Source of the DNA: Opisthorchis felineus
Taxonomy: Eukaryota; Platyhelminthes; Trematoda; Opisthorchiida; Opisthorchiidae
Direction: 5' to 3'
NCBI GenBank assembly: GCA_004794785.1
Contig: SJOL01006475.1
Coordinates: forward strand, 758,881-822,880
DNA length: 64,000 nucleotides
Below, piece after piece: positions 32,698 through 43,248 of the stretch; positions within the stretch are counted from its first letter, which is position 1, and each line of letters opens with the position of its first letter. The translations under genes and the position numbers were made by a program. The notes beneath the pieces are model-generated. The model had not been told where the DNA came from. It worked only from the letters and a program-made list of their open reading frames with translations, and did not search any database.

Positions 32698-35600
32698 GGA
32701 AACAACCACTATTTTCCGGGGCGTGTTCGCTTCTGCGCACAGTTTTCTCATCATAGTTATGCAGTGGTGTTAGCTGCGCTCGGTCAATGACTATCAATGA
32801 AATGGGATAATCGATATCTCACCCTAAAATCTCTAGCCATAAGGTTACTTGAAGCATATACTCACAGTTTATGCACACACGACAACTCATTCGATGAAAC
32901 TTAGACGATTACCAATGTGAGATCGGAAGATCTATGGACCATTTACTGAGGAGGCACTATGCATCTTTTTGGGATCCTCACAATACGTTGAACGTTAGTA
33001 CTCGCGAGTTTCAAGAAGGAATTTATCCTAGTTTACTTCCAGATCAAGCTAACTTTAGCTTAATTGCACTAATAAGGCCCCACCTTCAGATTAACAATGT
33101 CCTAAAAATGAGAGAACTGACTAGAATACATGAACAAAACGCCAAAAACCTGCTGCTTGAGGAAAGAAATCGGACCATCTACTTCAGCCAGCTGGATTTC
33201 AGTTTAAATGTAGCTACGCTGTGAATTAGATCCCAAAAATGCAAACGTGCAGCTAGGTGAGATTGTCTGAGAACCCGATTTGGTTCCACTAAAAGTGGAT
33301 AGCCAGTCAAATGCTTGATGCCACGTTCAGCCCTATGATAAGATCAGTGAATAATAGTCCTAATATTTGCATTCACCCGTCCATATTTGGGATAGCTCAA
33401 TCTAGATAATACCCATAATATTAGAAGAATAGTGAATGGGGTTTAATTTACCAACAGTCCTGAAGTTGGAATAGTTTGGAAGTCCAGTTTTGGTCGGATC
33501 TACACTAGGTTCCCCAGGTTGTAGAATCTTCCACATTTCACAATCTCATCGTTAGTGAAACCTCGAACTGAAATTCTCGTTGCTAAAATGTAAAAACCCA
33601 TTGATGCCAACTCCAACAAATCGGAAATCAGAGGCTTGTAAATCACTCCAGGCAGTGTCAGTTGCATATTTTGTTCGTTTCTTACTATCAGTCAGTCTTG
33701 GGCCATATTCAGAGCTTTGTCACTCAGTGTACAGATGCTAACGCAACCTCACATGAGCCAAACGACTTGGTTGGTTCGTGTGACATGATGTGGACATTGG
33801 TCACGTTCACAGCTTTACACTGTTGGCTCAGCGCAAAGTGTAACTTTATTCTATTCGTAAACCGTCCACAATAATCTATTTCACCTACCAGTGTTATGGT
33901 GGGGGGTGGGGGGTTATTTTAAGTGAGGGGCGGCATAGCAACCAGCTGAATGAAACGAGGCTTCCTTGTCTCCTCCCTACAATGCGATTAGCAGTACATG
34001 TCCTCGCATCAGTGTTATGCCGGGGGGGAATGGCTTTTCTTCTCCTGAACTCGTCCATCCACCAAATAGTAATTCTGCAAGAGTCGATAAAATTGACAAT
34101 TCCTAAAAAGACATTACTAACAGGATGATTTTTGTATTTATATGGTTGAGTTTGGCTTAAATGCCCCATGTCAAAGCACTCAAGGCAAACATGCTATCAA
34201 TCAGCCAGTCAATCGTCAGTGAATAACTAAATGCACGTGTGAGGATTCTGTTCCTAATCATGAGGATGTTGCTGCTTTCCGAAAGAGCTTTGTGGAGATT
34301 GAAAGTTGCAACTGGTAAGGTGTCTTTGAGGACGTTCAGTAGCTCATATGTCCAACCCACCCAAAAATCTGACAGAATGAACTGATATCATTAGCTGGCA
34401 TACTTGGTTACGTTCAGTAACTTAGCGCCGGCTGATTAATCCTTTCCTTCTATAGCTGAAGAATGATACGTGAAAAAAACAGAGCGATCATGTAGACTTT
34501 CTAAAGAGAGGGATAAAGGACCTCTATTACTAGGAATATGAGAAACTGAAAAAGGTAATTTGTGCCTTCATGCACATTCTACGTGATGCATACATGCAGA
34601 TTTTTGCCAAAGGTTGGACCCCAGAAATCCTCCAGTAATTCATTTACCGAACCGGTATATATCTAAGCCGTTGCTGGATATTTACTGCTGACGCTAAACT
34701 TGTACCTCTTGTAAACTGATCGATCCACACTAACCAAAAAGGTCTGTAGTGCCGCGAAGAGTTTTACTTGTTTGTTGCTTCCATACGTCAAGTTGCAAGT
34801 ACAGGAGATAATTACACCTACGGAAACGTATACCAACACGAAACCACAAAGAAACGTCCGTGGTCTTCTCGACGAGGCACATCAAGTTGGTGGTACCACG
34901 TTACTTTTTCTTTGGTATTTCCTTAATTTTGATTTTCAGTCGTCCACCCAGTTGTCTAACGAGAGTCCTCATCATTCAAACTAAGATGGTAGTTTTTTGG
35001 CACTGGAGGAGCTCAAAGTGAATACGGTAGGCGCAGGTCACAGTCCATCCCCGAATGCCCTTGCTAAACAGTTGAGGTTACAGTGCTATGGTTCTTTACG
35101 GTAGTACCTTGGTGAACAAATTGGTCGCCGACAAGTGATAGGCAAACGCCGGTAGACCTCGTTTTCAACAGTCAGCGATCAAGAGGGCTATTGTTTGAGA
35201 AGTGCGTCAAACGGCAAGGATGCAGTGCTATTACTGAATTTCAAGAAAAAAAAGAAAGAGACTTGCCCATCATTGCGATATATATATATATATACGCTTC
35301 AAGAAACCAACTAAAACTGTGGGCGGCCTCTACTAATTTCGATCTTTCCAAAGGAGTATCTACCTACTTCAGGAGCACTGGATGGGAAAATTACTGTTAA
35401 ACGTTTAATCATGGTTGGAAATATTCTCGCTGACATTTTCCGACAGGGAGTCAAAACGGAAAATACGAAAAAAGGGGCTCACCTTGAGAAAGTTGGGTTG
35501 AGGAGGTGGAAGGGTAAGCAAGCTCGGTAGGTAGTCGCTCTTTGACCCAGCGGGTCATGGAAAATTTCTTCAGTGTTCAAACTCGAGGTGCCAAATGTTG

Positions 35601-35774
35601 AGGTGAACGAAGTAGAATGGAGTGGAACGTTTGGCAAAAACAGCACTGAGAGTCCGATGGAGTACTGGCGCAGTGTGCAAGTTATCAGTATTATACGACC
35701 TTTCTCAGTCGAATGGTGTATCTGATGGTTTCGCCGTAGGCTCGAGTGTGTTTACCTATTTATTGCGTGATCAT
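32698..35774. other. No confident gene; one ATG frame of 96 codons
   Basis: An ATG-started plus frame at 32934-33224 encodes 96 residues of balanced composition (HYASFWDPHNTLNVSTREFQ near its start). It is not recognised and not long enough to exclude chance. G-rich runs lie at about 33900-33913 and 34021-34028. An (AT)8 tract lies at 35279-35294. A possible hammerhead 5'-module relic (CAGCTAGGTGAG) near 33250 is too eroded to call. Confidence 0.35.
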
Positions 35775-36430
35775 GAATGCACGTTCTTTGCTCTAGGCAC
35801 TGTGACGCCTCGCTTTGACTGCGCGTTCTCGCGCGGCCTCATTCTCGCTCCTACGTGCGCTTGTGCGCGCTCGCTTGTGTGTGTGTTTGCGCCTGTGCGT
35901 ACGTGATTGCGCCCTCTCGCGTGCGTATGCCTTAGCTTGCGCGCGCCTGTTCGTATGTACAAACGTGCGAAAGCCAAAGTGTGAAGACCAGTGTCGGTAC
36001 GTTAAATTAGCCGGTGTGTGCGTCTATCACCACGTTAGTGTCGCCGTCGTGAGACTAAGGGGACGTAGGGCTTGGCCTATTTGCGTAAAGATGGTGGTGG
36101 CAGCAATTTGTTGCTTACGCCGTGAATCGGGTTTCCTTGCGTTTGCCAACGCTCCCCTGTCGAACACACTGTAAGAATATATAGGCATATCCACAACCAC
36201 ACTCGCACGCAACCAGGCAGACACTGACTACCCTCACCAGTCTCATGTCACCCGCGCTGCATTTACCGTTCTTTTCATGCCTCGTCCTCTGTTACCTTAC
36301 ATTCCGTTGTTTGTGGCGCGCAGTCTTGACCGCCTGCACCCGCCCTGCAAATCAAAGAAGCGAGACGCAACCAGGAGAGTGGGAAACTTGTGCAATTGGC
36401 GCGGTCAGTCCGAGTGATTTCTTGTTTTCA
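35775..36430. other. CpG-rich, alternating pyrimidine-purine segment
   Basis: Against an AT-rich background this stretch is dense in CG, GCG and TGTGCG steps, for example CTACGTGCGCTTGTGCGCGC at about 35851-35870. It makes artificial open frames on both strands (up to 119 codons) whose peptides are Cys/Arg-rich and repetitive. Candidate explanations are a promoter or CpG-island-like region, a decayed (CA/CG)n tract able to form Z-DNA, or horizontally different DNA. No TATA or start exon was identified with confidence. Confidence 0.6.
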
Positions 36431-38950
36431 CGGCCACAACTAATATGACCGATTCACAAGGTGCTCACTATCCACACCGTGTTTGTGTACATGTGTGCGT
36501 GTGCCTGAACGTTCACTTCGTAATTGTAAGAGGGAACAACGGTTATAATTCCCCTAACAGCAGAACTGTTTAATACAGGGATGTACTCTTCATATACGTA
36601 TGCTTAATTTGATGACTAGAATTTCTCGCATTCCTATTGTGTCTCACTAGTGGACTGCTGTAAACATTAAGACCTGCAGAAAAAATCAGAATACAAAGTT
36701 ATTATTGTTGCCAAAATAATGTGCGGTACCAAAGTTATCCCAGACGGCTGTCTGGTGCCGTGTTTCAGTTTCTCTGAATGTGCAAGAACAAGCTGACAAA
36801 TTTAAAATACAAATTTATCCTACTGACCGATTTTGAGCATATGATTGGTACCTAGATCTATTCACACAAGCCGCGAGACCTGGAAACTACGAGCTGTCAG
36901 GGAGGCGTCTGTATGTCTCGGTGCTGAAAACAATCCCAACACCCATTGGTCAGCGAAACTGGTAATGACAGACAGACCATGAACAACATTGGACAATAGC
37001 GGCTAGTGGTACTGACCAATCAACCATGAATCGGTGCAGACACCTACCGTGCGGTGCCACTGTGTCTGCATGGGCGTGCTAGACATAGCGGCGCCATGGG
37101 TGTGCTACGTTGATTCGTCTGGTCCATTCATAGGCCGCGTGTTTTATTCATGCTCGAATACGCACGTGTTCTTGTACTGTATCTGGTGCGGCCGGTGGCA
37201 GAAGCACCCCGAAATGAGTACACATCTGTGGTTCAGCCCGCTTAGGTTTATTAATTCTGAGACTTCGCAGAGGAAGACGAGAGATCACGTTAGACAGCGA
37301 GTCTTAGAAGTGTCTTATTTGGCCTCACACTGAACCTGTTGTGAAGTGCAAACATTAGCAGCTGGCTTAGGACCTACCACCCACAAACGTGGAATAAGCG
37401 CTTGAATTTCAGCTGCTTCATTCTGCTAAGATCTTTTAATTTTGTTGTTTAAGTTTCTTACTTAAGATTATTTTTCAACATACAACACTACCCTGTGAAG
37501 CTTACGTATGGAACTTCTCGCAGACAACTCAGCTCTCCGTATACTGCAATAGCAGTTAGTTAATGGCAATGGCTGTGTGAGGGGTGCACTTGTTCAACAC
37601 AGGAATGTGCCCGACACGTACACATTCAGTGACCTCTGTGCTCAGAATGTGAAACAGGCGAAACCCGAACAATTAACTTCTCACACTATATTTAACCTTG
37701 TACATCAACGCCCACGGATTTGACGACAATCAAGCTTGGAAAATCAAGTTATCTGCAACATATCGAACAGGATCCAAAAGCACCGTAAATAACACGAGAC
37801 TAATGGAACAGTACACAGAATGGCACTTTGGTACGACAAAAAGAAATTCAGTTTACAACAGTGCCACATGCTTTAGAGAATTGGATCAATTCAAGTTTCA
37901 AATTAAAAGATGCACAGAAGAATTCGTTTATAGTTTTCTGTCCTCAGAAGTGGGTTTACTTCGATATTAGAAGTCCCGATTTGATAAATATCCTAGGGCT
38001 AGTTCGTTGGTTCAATGCACATGAACCACCAAGCAACAGATCGCTACTCACCTAACGCAAGGGAGGAGGATATGGTACTCACAAAATGAAAACGTATCCT
38101 ACTCACCCATCAACTACATAATGGATATTTAGTAGCTGAATCTATAAATGCATTGATTGGATGATGCTCAGAAGCAACTTCAGCGTATACGGTATTCAGT
38201 AGCACTAACATGGACGGAACGGTTGCTGTTCATCGGTGCTGATGTGTGTAACGGTATGAATCACGATATGAAACACAGCTGTAATCAATAAATATTATGG
38301 AAAATGAAGTATAGAGATTGCATGTCACAATGCTGCTGTCTGTCAACGTATGATGCAGCCTGTGGCTTGTTCCTCATACGGGCACTCGGTTTTCTAGGAG
38401 TATCGTTACATTACACATCTTATTTCGAGCCTCGCTGGTCTATTTCTAGGTGAAGCGAACTCAGTTCTACCGAGTCATTATTAATGAATGTTTTCTTTCA
38501 AGTGAAACAGCCATATTAGATACCCGATGCTTTTAAGTGTCTTGCTGCCTACTGTTACTTCATGACAGTGTAAATCTTCACCAAGTTTTGGGTGTTGTAA
38601 AACCAGCTTCCAGGCTTCATTAAATCTAAAACAAAGATGTCAGGTTGCATATCACATCAGACAATACTATAGCGCATTATAGCCCATCAAATACCGCGTC
38701 CAGTAACGACGCGCCAATGTTTCGGGCATTTCAGCATCTTTGTTCATTGTGATAAGCAAGTTACGTAGTCTGGATCAAAAACGGGTCTGGATCCGAAATC
38801 AAACGTAATACAACCTCACGTGTCTGTCTTATTAAGTACCCTTACGAAAGCGAAATATTTAATATCCTCAAACGGAAATGTACGGGAATATCACTAGCCA
38901 ATTACACGTTAATTCCCAAGATCAGATTAGCAGACATCTCATAAACTAGC
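36431..38950. other. No confident gene
   Basis: Plus-strand frames at 37034-37333, 37698-37970 and 37828-38055 are open for 75-99 codons. The last contains NSFIVFCPQKWVYFDIRSPD and sits downstream of a TTCAG acceptor-like site, but no pair of splice sites is convincing. No repeats were recognised before 38951. Confidence 0.3.
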
Positions 38951-39043
38951 ATCCTGGAAACATCACAAACGAAAGATTCAGCTGGGTTCCAGGTAAGTCT
39001 CTCGCAAAACCAAATTTGTTTGCAGATGAGTGTATTTCGCTAA
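38951..39043 (+). repeat. Hammerhead-repeat 5' module with consensus splice donor
   Basis: Copy of the 5' module only (GGAAACATCACAAACGAAAG through TATTTCGCTAATCC); the ribozyme half is missing. The hairpin's 3' arm reads CAG|GTAAGTCT, a perfect U1-complementary 5' splice site, where other copies have CAG|GTGAGT. If transcribed in this sense it could act as a donor. Confidence 0.85.
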
Positions 39044-39260
39044 TCCTTAAATGTTAGTTATCGGTTTAACGGCAACTCTTCATTCTTCGTTTCATTTATT
39101 TGTTCCTTGTGCGCCTCAGGGTTCAGAGTATTTGTAGGAATTAGTTTTCTTTGTAGGAATACAATCAAGAAGGTGTGTATCCAGAAGTCCATGAAATTAA
39201 TGGAACCAGCAATGCACACAAGTTTACTTCGAAATGGAATAAACATGCATTATATCACAC

Positions 39261-39503
39261 CTTTTTTGCCCCCTCCTGGAACGGCAAAAATAGTTCTGTT
39301 TGGTCGAACATGCCTCAGTCTCTGAAAGTACCGTAATGTTGATCTGATGTCTGATCGGCTTGACTGGGTAGCCAAATCGCTGGCCACTTGTTTGATGGGC
39401 CCATTTGGTTGTTTGTACAATTTCTGACAATTACTGATACATAAATGGATGTCGCCTTCATTGATAGGGCAGATATTTGAAATATGGAGTCGGTTCACTC
39501 CAT
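39261..39503 (-). CDS. Candidate Ig-like domain exon (phase 1-1)
   Basis: Minus-strand exon from a good acceptor (AGATGCTTTTCAG) to a donor at AAAAAAG|GTGTGA. It has 2 nt, 80 codons and 1 nt, so it is a phase 1-1 exon, the class typical of immunoglobulin-superfamily genes. It starts GVNRLHISNICPINEGDIHL followed by CISN. This lines up with the E-F strand signature of Ig domains (L-x-I-x-N, then E-G, then C-x-x-x-N), though one extra residue precedes the cysteine. The remaining ~55 residues are linker-like. It probably belongs to the same gene as 43027-43248 and 42744-42787, with intervening exons missing. No single motif here is decisive. Confidence 0.4.
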
Positions 39504-39662
39504 CTGAAAAGCATCTCTGAGGCCTTCGATGGGTTCATCACAGGGCTAGCGCTAAGGAGCAACGAGATCATAATTCCACGGTTAGCAACTCTTCAATAAC
39601 GAACATGTCGCACATAGACAGAGTTCTACTAGGCCTAGTGAGTATATCGTAGTTATCCATTG

Positions 39663-39729
39663 AACTTAGGCACACCTCTCGGACTCGAACAATGGCACGT
39701 TTTTACGCCCAACACTTTGAGCTAAGTAT
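39663..39729 (-). repeat. tRNA-like sequence (tRNA pseudogene or SINE head)
   Basis: On the minus strand TTAGCTCAAAGTGTTGGGC resembles an A box and D-arm. About 25 nt later CCATTGTTCGAGTCC carries a B box (GTTCGAGTCC). The ends CTTAG and CTAAG can pair as part of an acceptor stem. Anticodon-arm pairing is poor and a full cloverleaf cannot be drawn, so a functional tRNA is unlikely. It differs from the SINE family at 10.1 and 28.5 kb. Confidence 0.5.
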
Positions 39730-42700
39730 AAAAAGAATCTTTTATTCACTGTCAGATAGTTTTGCGTTTACGATCCTCGCTCACTCAAAATTAGGGGACC
39801 TGAGACGGTCGCGGTTCTAGATGAACGAGAAAGTGGAGCAGAAGTCTCACCCCTTGTTGGTAGTTGTTGGATCACACAAAGATGTACAGGGGATGCTCTG
39901 AAGCAAAGCATGTTAATCGTGAGTAGGCATTATCGTTACGACTATTAAGGTGCTTCTTGTGCCATCAGGGTATAAAATGGCCATCCATTCCCCGTGGATG
40001 TTCGTCATCCAAATTCCCCATATTGTTGTACAAGTCGGCTGACAACCACAATTTTAGCTTACTAGAAGCAGGCTTTGTCAATAGTTGAAAGTTTGACTCA
40101 TACATCCAACAGGAAGAAGTCAAGTAGGCTTTTTAAAAAAACGCATCTTTACAGGTTTAAATTTTACCTAGAAGTTTGATTCTATGATGCTGTCTCGGTG
40201 TGTTGATAAGATTGTGCGACTTCATAATGCCAGATGTGCGTCTAACCAAGATGATTGGACTGCAAATTTCCAGGGATCACCTAGATTGTAAATTTGAGGA
40301 GTAGGATTACAAGAGTAAAACCGACTGGAACCAAAGTAGACATAATTCCGATAGAAAGATATGCCGAGTTTAAGACACAAACCTAAGACCTCCGAGTTCA
40401 CTAACACCTGAACTACCATACATGTTGGCCCACGGTTGTCTCACTCTATTTTCTTCTCAAGAAATGAATGACACCTGATGAAAAGGGACAGCAGTTATGG
40501 ACATTCTTCAAGAATTTCTCAGGGTTAGAGCCCAATTTAAATTAAGAACCGTTTGACCTCTGGCACACACATGTCCATCAGCAACGCCTGTATAGCTATA
40601 GTGCCCCCAAAAGGCAACATGTAGGTTCAATTTTACGGCCTCATCATATCCAGAGAAGCTCAACTCAGTTATTTAAGGCAGTTCAGATGGGAGAAGAATA
40701 CCTCAAGTTGTCATCAACAGGTGATCAATTAGAACTTTGTAAGTAAACTTCCAACAACGAAAAAGAAAAGACCCAAATATACACAAGCTGCATAGGTAAC
40801 ATCACCATGTGCTACGTGTGAATCACCACGACTGAAGGATGCAGGAATTCTGGATAAGAATGGAGCAGTTGAAAGAATAAGAATCCGGTTTATAAACCCT
40901 GTACGTTTTTAGTCGTCATTCATAAAGTCAAGAATGGTGGTTAATCCACTTAAATTTTCGAAAGCGGCATTTCGGCGATCCACAATGAGCTGACTGCTGC
41001 AGTTCCATGATTGACATTGAATTTTACATGCTGTCGCCAAACCGCTCTGAATGCTCTCCTGATAAGACATTTCTATGTGTGGTTGATTTTTCTATCACAT
41101 GATGCGACCACCCTGAATGAAAGCACTTAGCGAGAAGTTTGCCTGTCACTCTGGCAATACCATACAAATACCGTTTTTGAGTTACAGGAACTCGCAAAAC
41201 TTCAAATAATCGCTATTATGTTCCCTCGTTTATTGAACTGGCATCGAGTACAGCAGCTGAGTTCCTTTTTGCGTCTATTCTTTCAGAAAACGGATTCAGA
41301 ATAATGGTGAAAGACGGAAAAGTGCTTCATGCGATCTAAACCTTGCAGTGTAGCTTCACAGCAGGTGGTATTGATGATTGGAAACACTTAAAAACAACAG
41401 TTTAGGCAACACTTTTACTATACATCTCAGTGCAGAACTTGAACTAAGGGAGTGTGGTAATTTGAAAGGGCAAACAAAAAAATTCGCACTCAATGGTTTG
41501 CACCTAATAATAAGAATCAAAAGGCCAAGTGGAACGCAAATGGGTCAGCTCCTTTTATCCCGTATACCACGCTAAAAATCATATAGTTCAACTGCAACTG
41601 AAAACTACAAGCAGCATGAGAAACCCAGGTGCCTAGTATGAGGCTAACACAGTGGCCATGAGTTGGTGGCAACGTAGTAGTTTTAAACCATTCTGGTGGG
41701 TTGCATCACTTGTTTTTATTCCACGTACTGAAAATTACTGAAAACTTCCTTCTTGCGCGGTAACACCTAGCCGACAAAACTAGTTAGGATGGTTCTCTCC
41801 TTAGTAGTAGGACAGATGAAAAACCAGTTCTTCTGTTCCATTTCATTTGTAACCACAGCGTGACCTAACGATTAACACGTTTTGTCCATGACTTCTCATG
41901 TAGCTGTTATATGGGCTAAGGGGTACCCACCAGACTGATCCCGCCTACCGCTTTTTCGTTCCTGCACCAACAACACAATGATGACAAAAACCTCAGCGCT
42001 GGCACAGACTACTCGGATGCACTCAGAAAAGGAGTCGTTTCCATGCCTTGCACTGTTCAAGATATATCCATAAAACCTTAGTTCGAGTTCCTCACCTGAA
42101 ACTTTTGGCTGAATTGCAGAATATAATTACTGTCTAGAGGTCGTGTGAAAAAATTTGTTATCTGCTACCGCTATCGACCCCTGCACATAACCCGATATGT
42201 GTTCACAGGCTCAAAATAGCATGTCATTAATCCAGTAGTTGAAAGTGGCGGAGTTTTATAAGCGTGAGACGTATCACATGAATTCGGAAATCGTATCACT
42301 CCGGAAATGTTTGCGTAACGCCCAGTGGTCTAGTGTTGGATTCAGCTAACCGAGAGCATACTGGAAATTTTTCATCGGCGATATTACAGAATACTTAGTT
42401 GAAAAATAAGGCATAAGCCAGTCACAGCTCAAAACGAGCAAGTGCAAGTCAAAAGTCCAGTACCGCGGGTTTGGAGTTCTGGGCTAGATGTTGTTGTTAA
42501 AATCCTCAGAGATGCCTCGAAGGATGTAATAAATGCTTCCTCACCTGCACTGGTTACAGGCTGGCATCCACTGAAGTATGGATCAAAAAACAGATTTTAA
42601 ATGGGATACCGAAACCACTCTGTAACCATTTAAATAACTGAAGACAAAACAGAAAAGTTGAACAATCCGGTTAAGGGAAAAATGAACCAATCCAACTGAC

Positions 42701-42743
42701 CACTTTTAAAACTCCTTCCCATATGAACCCATTTTAATTTTAC
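39730..42743. other. Probable intron(s) of the Ig-like minus-strand gene; Pol III box relics
   Basis: No exon could be called here. AGTGGTCTAGTGTTGGATTC at about 42325 resembles a tRNA A box, and TGACCTAACGATTAACACG at about 41861 resembles the A box of the 28.5-kb SINE. Neither has a matching B box, so both are eroded or coincidental. Open frames are all 68 codons or fewer. Confidence 0.35.
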
Positions 42744-42787
42744 CCTAAATGGCGGACACTCATTCAATATAATTACAGTAATGAATC
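42744..42787 (-). CDS. Candidate small exon, Ig strand G and linker
   Basis: Minus-strand exon after a pyrimidine-rich acceptor (GGGTTTTGTGCAGGCTTTCAG), ending at AGG|GTAAAA. It is 44 nt and starts in phase 1. Joined to the exon ending at 43027 it yields CDG-FITVIILNECPPFR. The sequence 'G-x-I-T-V-x-I-L-x-E-x-PPF' is how the last strand of an Ig domain runs into the inter-domain linker. An alternative acceptor (TTTGTGCAG) 7 nt earlier would break the phase match. It rests largely on its fit with its neighbour. Confidence 0.4.
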
Positions 42788-43026
42788 CTGAAAGCCTGCA
42801 CAAAACCCGTGAACAAAAAGCCATAGAATGCCTCACTTTTGCTTCGTGAATTCGCCGAAGCTTTTTCTTCGGAATAAGAGCGTTGTTTTAACTTAAATTT
42901 TTCAAAACAAAACCAATACTATCCAGATGTTCAATTTAATTAGCACCGGAAACAGCTGTGTGAAAAAATTAGACAGTTGTTCTACGAGTAGCGTGGTAAG
43001 AAGATGATATTCTTTCACTATTCTAC

Positions 43027-43248
43027 CGTCACAGGCGACATTCGCGTAAAAATACCAGAGAGTTTTCTCCTGTAATTCAGTGAATTGCAATTCAGTTGGC
43101 CAGTAAAGCTCTCCTTGAATCCAGCAACAGAATAAGTTGCCCTCAATTATTGTTTGTTGACCTTTTTGTATGGGTTCGTTGGGGCCATTTGGTAACTTGT
43201 TTCGGATCTGACCAGTTGATAGGTTGATTTTCGGGGCGTATTTTATCG
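43027..43248 (-). CDS. Candidate Ig-like domain exon (phase 1-1)
   Basis: Minus-strand segment of 2 nt, 73 codons and 1 nt between AAAG| and G|GTAGAA, again phase 1-1. It opens IKYAPKINLSTG, and 'x-V/I-x-Y-A-P-K/x-I' is the classic linker between tandem Ig domains in adhesion molecules. It goes on to TIIEGNLFCCW (strand B with E-G and Cys), then ELQFTELQEKTLWYFYANVA and CDG in the place of the E-F strands. The second canonical cysteine position (Y-x-C) is Tyr here, so the disulfide would be absent or shifted to the downstream CDG cysteine. The acceptor's pyrimidine tract (TTCATTTTTTCGCTTG) is about 15 nt upstream of the AG. Together with 42744-42787 this suggests an IgSF cell-surface gene on the minus strand. 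Confidence 0.45.

Noticed and set aside
33238..33290. Another hammerhead-repeat 5' module
   Set aside because: Only ~15 scattered matches (CAGCTAGGTGAG); too short and eroded to call.
35815..36174. 119-codon Cys/Arg-rich frame
   Set aside because: Openness follows from the CG-alternating composition; the peptide is repetitive and both strands are open.
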